The position numbers and the translations under genes are program-made. This document shows positions 16,545 to 25,531 of a stretch of DNA of 64,000 nt, in pieces. The notes below the pieces were generated by a model, which searched no databases, was not told the origin of the DNA, and worked only from the letters and a program-made list of their open reading frames with translations. This stretch comes from Bacteroidales bacterium (GTDB taxonomy: Bacteria > Planctomycetota > Planctomycetia > Gemmatales > Gemmataceae): NCBI GenBank assembly GCA_026931725.1, contig JAIXLE010000147.1, positions 32,528 to 96,527 on the forward strand, given 5' to 3'. Each line of letters begins with the position of its first letter. The first letter of the stretch is position 1.

Positions 16545-18209
16545 ATGGCCCTGACACGCCCTACCGTCACGATACTCGCCGTTCTGGCGATGCTCTCCGG
16601 TTCTTTCCCTCTCGACGCGGTCGAACCGACTCCCATTGACAAGGCATTGGCCATCCAGACTGCGATGGCGGAAGCCCGCGATCACCTGACCGCGAATCTG
16701 GCCGCCGAGGCGATCACGGTGCTGGAAGCCCAACTTCCTTACGCCGATGGCAACCGGGCGTTTCTCGACCTACTCCGTTCGGCGTATGTGGCCCGCATCA
16801 AGAAGCTACAAGTGACCGTGGGCGACCCGATGGAAGTGGCCAATATCCGCACAAAATTGAAATTGCTCGGTCTGACTGCAATTCCGGGAGAACCGGAACC
16901 CGATCCGGTAGCCCCCGCGGTGCCAGCTTCTCCTGACACCCCTGTGAGTCCGGCTCCCGGATTTACGCCGCCCGTGGCCACTCTGCAACCAGCGCAACCG
17001 GCATCGGCGCAACCGCGACCTCAACCGCAACTCTCGGCACAGCCGCCATCACAAACAGCCGAACTGCTTTCTCAGGCGGCCTCTTTGTTCAATGAAGCGA
17101 AAGCGGAACCCGCAAAGTTTGAACTGGCCGCCCGTATGTTCGCCGCTGCGTTCGGCCAGCGCGTCGAAATGCGGAAAGACCAATTGGCCGCCTGGGAATA
17201 CTGCCGGTTGCGCTTGGCAGCCGACCATCTGAATCAAGCCGGGCTCAGCGCGGAATCCGCCAACGGGATTGTGATGGAGATTGAGGACGCACTCAAAATT
17301 GCCCCGGACAATGCCGCCTTGCAGAAAGTGGGACAGGAATTGTTGGCGATCGCCCGCCAACGCGCGGGAACCGCGGCACCAACTGCCCAGCCTTCCGCAT
17401 CCTCATCTCCAGATGGCTGGGAAGTCGTCGAATCGGAGAGCTTCCTCGTCCGCCATCGGGGTGACAAGACCATTGCGGAAGCGATTGCGAAGGCCGCCGA
17501 AGTGAAACGGAACGAAATCTTTTCTCGTTGGTCCGGCCCGGCGGGGGGGGCGTGGTCGCCGAAGTGTACGATTACCTTACACAAGACGGCCGCGAACTTT
17601 GCCGCTGAGACGCAGCAGCACCCCAGTGCCACCGGGCGCGCGATGGTGCATCTGAGTGCGGGTCGCGTCAGTCAACGGCGGATGGCCTTACGGGCCGATG
17701 ATCCAACCGTGCTGGAAGATGCGTTGCCGCGTGAGCTGAGCCACATTGTCCTGGCAGACTTGTTCCCAACCAAAGCGCCGCCACGCTGGGCGATCGAGGG
17801 AATGGCGGTTCTGGCGACATCCGCGGTTGAGGTCGATCGTTACCTCCGCACACTGCCGCGGTGCCGGGAATCGGGAGAGTGGATTCCGCTGGAAACACTC
17901 CTCACACTCCCAGTTCCGCCCGCCGACAAAGTGACGGGCTATTATGTCGGGAGTGTGTCTCTGGTCGAGTTTCTGGTACGATGGAAAGGAGACAAAGCAT
18001 TCACGACATTCTTACGCGATTCGCACCGATACGGCCTGGAATCGGCGATGAAGCGGCAATACGGTGTCGCGGATGCAAAACAACTCGAAGCCACCTGGTT
18101 GCAAGCGGCTGGCTCGGTCAGCACACGCGGTGGTTACTCGCCCATCGGGGGTACAGGACCAATTCCAGCCGATCGGTCACGACCCACGGTCGGTGCGGCT
18201 ATAGAATAG
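16545..18209 (+). CDS. Secreted peptidase-MA-like (gluzincin-fold) protein with a degenerate metal site
   Basis: This 554-aa protein has an N-terminal signal peptide (ILAVLAMLSGSFPLDAVE). A helical region and a Pro/Ala/Gln-rich linker (about 120-170) follow, then more helical repeats to about 285. The C-terminal third resembles the peptidase-MA family, whose zinc site is HExxH followed by a downstream Glu. Here the expected motif reads LPRELSHIVLADLF, with Arg where the first His should be. The later segment PPRWAIEGMAVLA keeps its Glu. I infer it is unlikely to be an active zinc protease and may be a binding or scaffold protein. A TPR gene follows 30 nt later, perhaps in the same transcript. 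Confidence 0.75.
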   Translation: MALTRPTVTILAVLAMLSGSFPLDAVEPTPIDKALAIQTAMAEARDHLTANLAAEAITVLEAQLPYADGNRAFLDLLRSAYVARIKKLQVTVGDPMEVANIRTKLKLLGLTAIPGEPEPDPVAPAVPASPDTPVSPAPGFTPPVATLQPAQPASAQPRPQPQLSAQPPSQTAELLSQAASLFNEAKAEPAKFELAARMFAAAFGQRVEMRKDQLAAWEYCRLRLAADHLNQAGLSAESANGIVMEIEDALKIAPDNAALQKVGQELLAIARQRAGTAAPTAQPSASSSPDGWEVVESESFLVRHRGDKTIAEAIAKAAEVKRNEIFSRWSGPAGGAWSPKCTITLHKTAANFAAETQQHPSATGRAMVHLSAGRVSQRRMALRADDPTVLEDALPRELSHIVLADLFPTKAPPRWAIEGMAVLATSAVEVDRYLRTLPRCRESGEWIPLETLLTLPVPPADKVTGYYVGSVSLVEFLVRWKGDKAFTTFLRDSHRYGLESAMKRQYGVADAKQLEATWLQAAGSVSTRGGYSPIGGTGPIPADRSRPTVGAAIE

Positions 18210-18239
18210 TATGTCTGAATCTGCACCACGGAGCCGCCC

Positions 18240-19493
18240 ATGTCGCCGGATCGTATCTCGAATGATGCCCAGGCTCTGTTTGAACGTGGCTTTCAAAGCT
18301 ATGAATCCGGTGACCACCGGGAAGCGGTCGAATGCTTCACCCGTGCGATCCGACTTCGGCCGGATGTGGCGGCAGCGTACCGTTATCGTGCCCTCGCCTA
18401 TCTCGAACTCGGTCAGCGTACCGATGCGCTGAATGATCTCGATCAAGCCGTCCGCCGGAAACCGGACGACCCGAATACTCTCGTTGATCGGGCTCGGGTT
18501 CTGCTGCGTCAGAAAGCCTACGATGCCGCCATCGCGGATTGTGAACGCGCTCTCAACCTCGATCCGGGTCTGGCGCCGGTCCATGCCCTGCGCGGTGATT
18601 GTTATGCCGCGCGCGGTAGCACCGATCTCGCCCTGGCCGATTATGCCCGTGCGATTGCGGAAGATCCCGAAAATACGGTTGATTACCTATTGGCTCGTGC
18701 CGACTTGTACTTGGACACGGACAACCTGGAAGCCTGCTTGGAAGATTGCAACACCGCAATTCATCTGAACCCTGAACATGCCCTCGCCTACCAAACGCGC
18801 GGGATGGTGCATCGCGCTCAAGGAGATACCGAAACAGCCATCGCGGACCTATCCGAAGCCATTCGACTCAATCCGACTCTGCCGATCGCTTTTCTGGCGC
18901 GAGCGACCGTGTACTTGTCGGAACAACGCTTCACGGAAGCGGTAGCCGATTGTGATGCGGCTCTGGCCCTGACTCCCCGATTGGCCAAGGCATTCGAGGT
19001 GCGAGGAATTGGCCGCAAACAACTGCACGACCTCCTGGGAGCCGCGGCGGATCTGACCGAGGCGATTCAATTGGCCCCCCAATCGCCCCTGGCCTACAAC
19101 CTGCGAGCGGGTGTGTATTACTCCCAGGGTGACTACCGGAAAGCGATTCAAGATCATCTCGATGCCCTCAAACGCGACCCCAAGAGTGCGGGGACGTTCA
19201 ACCAGCTCGGTTGGATCTGGGCCACGGCTCCCGATCCCGACATCCGTAACGGTAAACAAGCCAAGGAGTGCGCCACTCGGGCATGCGAACTCACCGAATG
19301 GCAGGAAGCGGGTTACATCGACACGCTCGCCGCCGCCTGTGCGGAGTGTGGCGAATTTGAGGACGCGATCCGCTGGCAGCAGAAAGCCGCCGAGGTTGCT
19401 CCCCCGGATCAAGCCGATGGATACCTGGAGCGGATCGAGCAGTACGAACAGAGCAAACCTTACCGCCTCAACCTCGGCGGTTTGGGGTCATAA
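18240..19493 (+). CDS. Tetratricopeptide repeat protein
   Basis: This 417-aa protein is almost entirely TPR units, about ten, at 34-residue spacing (for example AYRYRALAYLELGQRTDALNDL, ALAYQTRGMVHRAQ, AYNLRAGVYYSQGDYRKAI). TPRs form a superhelix for protein-protein contacts. There is no signal peptide, membrane helix or catalytic domain. A final region (GTFNQLGWIWATAPDPDIRNGKQAKECATRACELTEW, in part) resembles the C-terminal capping units seen in planctomycete TPR proteins. It starts 30 nt after the peptidase-MA-like gene. Partner unknown. Confidence 0.9.
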   Translation: MSPDRISNDAQALFERGFQSYESGDHREAVECFTRAIRLRPDVAAAYRYRALAYLELGQRTDALNDLDQAVRRKPDDPNTLVDRARVLLRQKAYDAAIADCERALNLDPGLAPVHALRGDCYAARGSTDLALADYARAIAEDPENTVDYLLARADLYLDTDNLEACLEDCNTAIHLNPEHALAYQTRGMVHRAQGDTETAIADLSEAIRLNPTLPIAFLARATVYLSEQRFTEAVADCDAALALTPRLAKAFEVRGIGRKQLHDLLGAAADLTEAIQLAPQSPLAYNLRAGVYYSQGDYRKAIQDHLDALKRDPKSAGTFNQLGWIWATAPDPDIRNGKQAKECATRACELTEWQEAGYIDTLAAACAECGEFEDAIRWQQKAAEVAPPDQADGYLERIEQYEQSKPYRLNLGGLGS

Positions 19494-19681
19494 TACTACA
19501 GTGACGATTCAGAGAATCGCCCATCGGTTGATGTACTTATGCGGTGATCGTCTGCGACGCTCACCGTCTGTCATTTCGGCATTTTCGGGAGGCACAGGCT
19601 TCCCGGCAGCACTGCTACCGACCTTCGCCCCACTCCCGCCGGCTGGCGTTTCAAGAATCGGCACACAGCAGATGGGGAATA

Positions 19682-20269
19682 TCAATACTCTTCAATGTCG
19701 AGAATAGATAGCTTCAAGTTGACAATCTTCTTTGTGCTCTCCGGTAGCCAGTCAATATTACGGAGAACGTGCAATATTTCAGACAGCCGAGAATGCACAC
19801 ACGATACGATATTGCGATTGAGCGATTTAATGCCTGACTCACGCAAATAGCCAGTCAATTCCAGCATCATCTTGCAATCCGGTATTATAAAACGGTGTAT
19901 ACCAGATTCAAGCGAACACTTAATCCTAAGTTCAAGCATTGCCGCTCGTAGCTTATCGTTCTCGATCGCATCTACTTGGACAGTTGACAATGTTTGCATG
20001 GCAAACGTATACGAACCTGTACTGCTCTTTATCCTCGCAAGATCGAGCAGTAGCGATGGATCCCCTAGCCACGCGTCTATCAGCCTTCGCCGAAAGTTCA
20101 ATGCATCAAATCTCTCAGCAAGGCCAAGATTCGCCAGGGCGAACGCTCGCGTCTCTGATCTCATAAGGTATTCACGATACAATTTTATTGCAGTCGTGAA
20201 TTCCATCTGTTCGTGACTTTCGTCCGCGAGCCGCAGCAGTTCTTTCAACTCGTTATTAGTATCTTTCAT
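19682..20269 (-). CDS. Hypothetical protein, AT-rich gene
   Basis: I do not recognise this 195-aa protein. It is helix-rich and charged; its first 60 residues (MKDTNNELKELLRLADESHEQM, in part; FTTAIKLYREYLMRSETRAFALANLGLAERF) look like one or two degenerate TPR-type helical hairpins. Base composition is clearly lower in GC than its neighbours (roughly mid-40s percent by eye), and Ile/Lys/Asn/Ser codons ending in A or T are common. That suggests recent acquisition or a weakly selected gene. It is followed only by an unrelated convergent gene, and upstream lies a dispersed palindromic repeat. It could also be a fast-evolving TPR relative. Confidence 0.6.
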   Translation of the reverse strand: MKDTNNELKELLRLADESHEQMEFTTAIKLYREYLMRSETRAFALANLGLAERFDALNFRRRLIDAWLGDPSLLLDLARIKSSTGSYTFAMQTLSTVQVDAIENDKLRAAMLELRIKCSLESGIHRFIIPDCKMMLELTGYLRESGIKSLNRNIVSCVHSRLSEILHVLRNIDWLPESTKKIVNLKLSILDIEEY

Positions 20270-20289
20270 CGCGGGTGTGTCTCTCTAAG

Positions 20290-20330
20290 ATCTGCGCTTG
20301 TCGGCCAACCGGGGACTGTCGTCCCCGGTT
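20290..20330 (+). repeat. Dispersed 41-bp repeat, copy B, with perfect stem-loop
   Basis: This matches 2013-2053 at 38 of 41 positions. The right half is a perfect 10-bp inverted repeat (AACCGGGGAC / GTCCCCGGTT) around TGTC at 20307-20330. It lies 26 nt beyond the comEC stop on that gene's strand, so it could form the transcript 3' end. Confidence 0.75.
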
Positions 20331-20355
20331 ATATCAGGTATCTGCAGCGTGGGTT

Positions 20356-22959
20356 CTATTGCCGCCGTTTGACCACGAATGTCTCACCGCTGCGGAAGGT
20401 TTCGGCAATCAGGCCATCCGCCGAACTGCGGAGCGTAATCGCACCAGCGCTCCAAGTGTCCCACAATACCACATCCAAACTGACATTCTGTTGCCGAATC
20501 GAATTGTTCAACGGTCGACCACGACTCACCAGGACCAACCGCGGATCGGACCAGCGCAGCAACCCCGGTGGGAACGCGGCCCGACTGCCGTGATGCGGAG
20601 CCATTAACACATCCACCCGGTGCGGCGGAAGGCTGAGCAAGTGCGTGGTGCCAGACTTTTCCAGATCGCCCGTCAACAGAACCGTATTTTCCCCATGCTG
20701 TAGCCGCATCACGAGGCTACGTTCGTTCTCGCTGCCCGGCGGCCCCCGTAACGGTGGGTGCAGCACTTCTAGACGGAGGTCATCACTGTGGAACCAATCT
20801 CCCGCAGCGGCAATCCGGCTCGGCGTGTGCGATTCCTGCAACGCCAACAACGCCGATGCCACCTCGGCAGTCGGTTTCTCCGCGAAGGATGGAGTCATTG
20901 TTACCTGATGCACGCGGAACCTTCGGAGCAGTTCTCCCAAGCCGTTGAAATGATCCGCGTCGGCGTGCGACAAAAATAACTCATCAATCTGTGAGATTCT
21001 CCGATGCCAAAGGTACGGCGCGATCACCCGACGCACCGCCGAGGCACCCATTGTCGAACCGGCATCGTACAGGATACAACGCCCAGCCGGGGTTTCGATC
21101 ACCGTGCAACCCCCTTTGCCCACGGCCAGAAAAGTGATCCGCACCGCATCGGTTCTCGGCGGGGTGCTCGGCCAGATTCCTCCGAGCAATAGCCAGGCCA
21201 GCCACAGCACCAACCACCGGAACGGACGATTTCGCAGAATCACGATGGCACCGAGAGCATAAAACCCGATCAACCACCAATCCGGCGGCCCAGGCGTGTA
21301 CAGGGAACCGCCCGGTAGGGCATCCGTGGCACGCACCACCCAACCCGTCAACCCCAGCGTGCCTTCCGTGACTACGCCCAACACCGTCGCCAGCGGACCC
21401 AGCGGGGCCAGCAACAACATCAAAAACCCGCTCAACAGGGCTACGGATGTCAGCACGATCACCGGCGGACCAATCAGAATCCCAATGGGGGAAACGAGAT
21501 GCTGATCGGCTGCCAGCAACGGAGCATTGGCAACCGCCAGAATCAACGTGACCGCGTACATCATGGCGATCATGCGAACAACGGTTCGGAAAATATTCTC
21601 GGTCAACGAGCGGGTTTCTTCCCGCAGTGCATCTTCCGGGGAACGGGGAGCCGGTGGCAACCCGCGACCCACGCCCCAAATCAGCACGAACACCGACAGG
21701 AACGATAATTGGCACCCCAACGTAAATGGGTCCGTGGGATTGCAGATGATGACCACGATCCACGCCAGGGCGAACGCATTGGCGGGCATCACGGATCGAC
21801 GCAAAATCAACCCGCCACAAAAAGCCGTCACCATCACAGCCGCCCGCACGCCAGAAGGACGCATTCCCGTCAGAATCGTGTAGCCGATGATGAGCAACAG
21901 AACCAGCCATGCCCCCCGCGTTCGCCGAACGCCGATGACCCGGAAGGCGATCCAGACGAACCCCGCCAGCACCATCAGATGCTGACCCGAAATGGCCAAG
22001 GCATGAACCACGCCGGTACGAATGTAGCCATCCCATTCTTCCCGATTCATCGCGGCGGTGTCACCCAGCAGCAGTGCCCGTGCCACAATGGCTTCCCGTG
22101 GGGGCAACGCGGCATCCAGGGTTCCCGTCGCCCAACCTCGCACCCGTGCCAGCAGAGCCAACGGCCAATCCGCGGCCGGATCCAGTCGGGTCAACGCCGT
22201 CGCCGAGTCTGATACCCGCACATCGGCACGAATTTGACGATCCCTTGCCGAACGTGCGTAATCATGCTCACCCGGATTCGACGGCGGCCGCGGACGAACG
22301 ATCGTTCCCACGACTTCGACGGCATCGCCAGCATGGATGTCCCCCGCAATCGCACGGGTTAGGGCACCTTCTGGATGTTCCACCGAGAGCGACACCCGGC
22401 CACTCGCGGGCTGCCAGCCTCGCTCCGCGCTCAACACCGATACTACCTGCAACAGGGTCACATCACGATCCACTGAGCCCAACGCGGAGGGATCCGCGCG
22501 CCGGGTGGCCGGTTCTTCCAAGATGATGCCGCGTAACCGGATCAGATGCGGTTCCTCGGTCAGAGAATGGCTGATGTCATCGGGATCAGTGACGGCCCGA
22601 AATGTATGATGGTGAACGGCTGCCAGACTGATGAACCCCAACCCCAAAAACGGCCACAGGGTCGCGTGTCGCCACTGCCGAACGGCCCACCCGCCAGCAA
22701 GAGCGGCCAGCCCCAGGGCGAACTCGACCCATAACGCCGGTTGGCCGTACCGATCCCACATCAACCCGAGCGACACCGCCAGTGCGACCGGCACCAGCGG
22801 AGCCCGCAGGAACTCCTGCCAGACTGGCCCAATCGGCGGCGGGTCTTCTGCTTTTCCCGTTTCATCATCAAGAGGGGCGAGCCACCCTGGCCCGGTATCA
22901 TCCGGGGGCATGTTCGGGTTCCTCGTGAAGACCGGATGCGCATTCGCGTTCGTGGCCAT
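20356..22959 (-). CDS. comEC: ComEC/Rec2 family DNA uptake channel
   Basis: ComEC carries single-stranded transforming DNA across the inner membrane. The 867-aa protein has an N-terminal membrane part with a DUF4131-like region (about 60-230). The Competence domain follows (GDTAAMNREEWDGYIRTGVVHALAISGQHL, in part), with many helices to about 590. The C-terminal metallo-beta-lactamase domain has LSHADADHFNGLGELL and APHHGSRAAF. All three domains of the full-length form are present. A comF gene occurs at 33405-34166, so two competence-type functions lie in the window, though not together. Confidence 0.95.
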   Translation of the reverse strand: MATNANAHPVFTRNPNMPPDDTGPGWLAPLDDETGKAEDPPPIGPVWQEFLRAPLVPVALAVSLGLMWDRYGQPALWVEFALGLAALAGGWAVRQWRHATLWPFLGLGFISLAAVHHHTFRAVTDPDDISHSLTEEPHLIRLRGIILEEPATRRADPSALGSVDRDVTLLQVVSVLSAERGWQPASGRVSLSVEHPEGALTRAIAGDIHAGDAVEVVGTIVRPRPPSNPGEHDYARSARDRQIRADVRVSDSATALTRLDPAADWPLALLARVRGWATGTLDAALPPREAIVARALLLGDTAAMNREEWDGYIRTGVVHALAISGQHLMVLAGFVWIAFRVIGVRRTRGAWLVLLLIIGYTILTGMRPSGVRAAVMVTAFCGGLILRRSVMPANAFALAWIVVIICNPTDPFTLGCQLSFLSVFVLIWGVGRGLPPAPRSPEDALREETRSLTENIFRTVVRMIAMMYAVTLILAVANAPLLAADQHLVSPIGILIGPPVIVLTSVALLSGFLMLLLAPLGPLATVLGVVTEGTLGLTGWVVRATDALPGGSLYTPGPPDWWLIGFYALGAIVILRNRPFRWLVLWLAWLLLGGIWPSTPPRTDAVRITFLAVGKGGCTVIETPAGRCILYDAGSTMGASAVRRVIAPYLWHRRISQIDELFLSHADADHFNGLGELLRRFRVHQVTMTPSFAEKPTAEVASALLALQESHTPSRIAAAGDWFHSDDLRLEVLHPPLRGPPGSENERSLVMRLQHGENTVLLTGDLEKSGTTHLLSLPPHRVDVLMAPHHGSRAAFPPGLLRWSDPRLVLVSRGRPLNNSIRQQNVSLDVVLWDTWSAGAITLRSSADGLIAETFRSGETFVVKRRQ

Positions 22960-23024
22960 ATCATACCTTGCAACTCGATGACGTACCCCTGTTCATTCGC
23001 TGACCCGGTTTGTGAAAGACCCTG

Positions 23025-24110
23025 ATGGAAACCGTTCACGTCAATCTTGGTCCACGATCCTACGACATCGTGTTGACCACCGCGGATGTTGCTGGCTTGG
23101 GGCCGTTGGCTCGGAACCGTCTTTCCGCATCGTCACTGGCCGTCGTGGTAACGGATGCGAACGTCGCCGCGCAGGGGGAAGCCGTGCAAGCGGCCCTGGC
23201 CCAAAGCGGTTTTCGTACCGCGGCCATCACCATCCCCTTGGGTGAAGCGCAGAAATCCGTGGATACCACTTGTCGGATCTACGATGCCCTGGCCGAACTG
23301 GCGGCGGATCGGCAAACGGTGGTCGTCGCGGTTGGCGGCGGGGTCACGGGCGATCTCGCGGGCTTCGCCGCAGCGACCTACAATCGCGGGCTTCCGCTTC
23401 TCATGGTGCCCACCACACTTCTCGCAATGGTGGATTCCTCGGTTGGCGGCAAAGTCGGGGTCAATCACCCACGCGGCAAGAACCTCATCGGTGCGTTCCA
23501 TCAACCCGCTGGTGTCTGGATCGACACGGAGTTTTTGAACACGCTGCCCGATCGAGAATATCGCAGCGGCCTAGCGGAAGTCGTGAAATACGGTGTCATT
23601 CTGGATGCGGAATTCTTCGAGTATCTGGAAGCACACCGGGAACCGATTCTGGCCCGCGATCCCGTGGCATTACGGCACATCATCGCCCGTTCGTGCCGAC
23701 TGAAAGCCGATGTAGTGGAAGAAGATGAACGTGAGGAAACCGGCTTGCGGGCCATGCTGAACTACGGGCACACCTTCGCTCACGCCTTTGAGACGGTCGG
23801 CGGGTATGGGGCGTGGCTGCACGGGGAGGCCGTCGCGGCGGGGATGGTCTGTGCGAGCCGCTTGGCGGAAAAAATTCCGTTGATCGAACCGACCATCACG
23901 GAACGTCAGATTCAATTATTGCAGGCATTCGGGCTGCCGACCGCTTCGCAGCCAGCATGGTCCGCTGATGCGCTCATCGAGGTGATGCGTCGAGACAAGA
24001 AAGCCAAAGCGGGGAAGTTACGGTTCATCCTCCCGACACGGTTGGGGCGGGTGTCTCTGTTTGACGATGTCCCGGAATCCCTGGTCCGTGAAGTGTTGGC
24101 CACCCCATGA
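23025..24110 (+). CDS. aroB: 3-dehydroquinate synthase
   Basis: The enzyme cyclises DAHP to 3-dehydroquinate, step two of the shikimate pathway. The 361-aa protein has the NAD-binding GGGVTGDLAGFAAATYNRG, the MVPTTLLAMVDSSVGGKVGVNH core with substrate-binding Lys, GLAEVVKYGVI, and the metal ligands in LNYGHTFAHAFE and LHGEAVAAGM. All canonical motifs and length favour true AroB rather than a related sugar-phosphate cyclase. Its stop overlaps the start of the next gene (ATGA), so it is coupled to a glycosyltransferase. Confidence 0.94.
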   Translation: METVHVNLGPRSYDIVLTTADVAGLGPLARNRLSASSLAVVVTDANVAAQGEAVQAALAQSGFRTAAITIPLGEAQKSVDTTCRIYDALAELAADRQTVVVAVGGGVTGDLAGFAAATYNRGLPLLMVPTTLLAMVDSSVGGKVGVNHPRGKNLIGAFHQPAGVWIDTEFLNTLPDREYRSGLAEVVKYGVILDAEFFEYLEAHREPILARDPVALRHIIARSCRLKADVVEEDEREETGLRAMLNYGHTFAHAFETVGGYGAWLHGEAVAAGMVCASRLAEKIPLIEPTITERQIQLLQAFGLPTASQPAWSADALIEVMRRDKKAKAGKLRFILPTRLGRVSLFDDVPESLVREVLATP

Positions 24111-25414
24111 CGTATGCTCGAACCGCCGCGTTTTTTCGGCCGCGACTGGTCTACGCGGTGTGCGCGGGTGTCCTCGTCTGGTCCACATGGTTAATCTCAC
24201 TGGCCCTCGGTCGGGGAGAAACCGATTTGTATGGCCAGATCGTCGGCACGGATCATCTCGCCTTCTACACGGCAGCCCGGCTCATCCGGGAAGGCCGGGG
24301 GGCGGATGTCTACAACTACGACATCGTCGGCCCGTACCAATCCGCGTTGTTCCCGCCGGGTGTCTGGCAGGATACGTTTGAAGCCTTCCGCAACCCGCCG
24401 TTTTACGCGCTGCCCTATACCCTGACGGCGGGCCTGCCATACGCGCTCAGCTCGTGGTTCTGGATTATTGTATCACTGGCTGCTCTGGTCGTGGGAGTGC
24501 GGTTACTCCGACCGGAACAACCGTGGCGCACGGTGGGCTGGGCGATGACGTTTTTGCCCGTGTTTTGTGTTCTGAGTTACGGACAGAATACGCTGCTCAG
24601 TTTCGCCATCTTCGCCGCCGTGTTTCGGTTACTCGCCGCGGATCGCCGATTCCTGGCGGGGTTCGTCGCGGGGTTGCTCTGGTTCAAGCCGACGCTGTTG
24701 ATCGGGCTGTTCTTCTGGTCCCTGCTGGACATTCGTCGACTTTGGCCCTGCTGGTTGGGCGTGATCGCGGGGGGAGTCGTGCTGAGCGCGGGTTCCTGGC
24801 CGCTGATTCCCGAGGTGTGGACCGCGTTTTTCGAGAATCTGCGGGTGAATCTCACCTTCGACAATTTCGAGCAGTGGAAGATGCACAACCCCAAAGCGTT
24901 CTGGAAGCTGCTGCGACCCGAACCGCTCCCTTTAGTCGGCGGAGTGACGCTGCAAGAGGTGCTGATAGGGCTCTCCACACTGGCCGGAATCGTGGTGTTC
25001 GTCCAATTGTGGCGACGGCAGCGGAACAACCTCCCGGTGATGTTCGCCGCTGCCGTATTCCTGACATTGTGGGTATCACCGCACACACTGATTTACGAAT
25101 GGGCGTTGGCGATTCTCCCCGCGATTCTGCTCTGGACGCACGCACCCCGACACCGAGACGCTTGGGTGGTCTTGTTCGCATTGACCTGGGCCGCTCTGTT
25201 CGTGAGTACGGACTTTTGCCAGGCGCAGCTCTGGGCGGAACGACGCTGGCTGGGCACGGAATCGGTCCTTCTGCAAGTGAGTGTGCCGGTGTTGGGTTGG
25301 GTCGGCTGGCAGGCCGCATGCGTTCTGATTCCACCGGAAGGTGTGGTGGAATCGCCCGATTCTATCGGCAGATTCTCACCCACGGAAACTCACGGTTCGG
25401 GTGCTGGTCCTTGA
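24107..25414 (+). CDS. Polytopic GT87/DUF2029-type glycosyltransferase
   Basis: This 435-aa membrane protein has about ten hydrophobic helices. It shows the pattern of GT-C fold mannosyltransferases of family GT87: an acidic first loop with GTDHLAFYTAARLIREGRGADVYN, written in part, then FRNPPFYALPYTL and GLLWFKPTLLIGLFFWSLLD. Known members use polyprenyl-phosphate-mannose and act on the outer face of the inner membrane. The start overlaps the aroB stop by 4 nt. A myo-inositol-phosphate synthase gene follows 117 nt later, which hints at an inositol-containing glycolipid. That link is inference. Confidence 0.8.
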   Translation: MTYARTAAFFRPRLVYAVCAGVLVWSTWLISLALGRGETDLYGQIVGTDHLAFYTAARLIREGRGADVYNYDIVGPYQSALFPPGVWQDTFEAFRNPPFYALPYTLTAGLPYALSSWFWIIVSLAALVVGVRLLRPEQPWRTVGWAMTFLPVFCVLSYGQNTLLSFAIFAAVFRLLAADRRFLAGFVAGLLWFKPTLLIGLFFWSLLDIRRLWPCWLGVIAGGVVLSAGSWPLIPEVWTAFFENLRVNLTFDNFEQWKMHNPKAFWKLLRPEPLPLVGGVTLQEVLIGLSTLAGIVVFVQLWRRQRNNLPVMFAAAVFLTLWVSPHTLIYEWALAILPAILLWTHAPRHRDAWVVLFALTWAALFVSTDFCQAQLWAERRWLGTESVLLQVSVPVLGWVGWQAACVLIPPEGVVESPDSIGRFSPTETHGSGAGP

Positions 25415-25531
25415 CCAAACCCGCCAGAAGTCCGACAATTCCTAGTATCCATCGTCCCGCCTCATTTTTTCCCGACCGTGCGGCAGCAGTTTGCGGCTCC
25501 GTTTCGGGTGGTTTCGTCGGAAGTGCATCTC

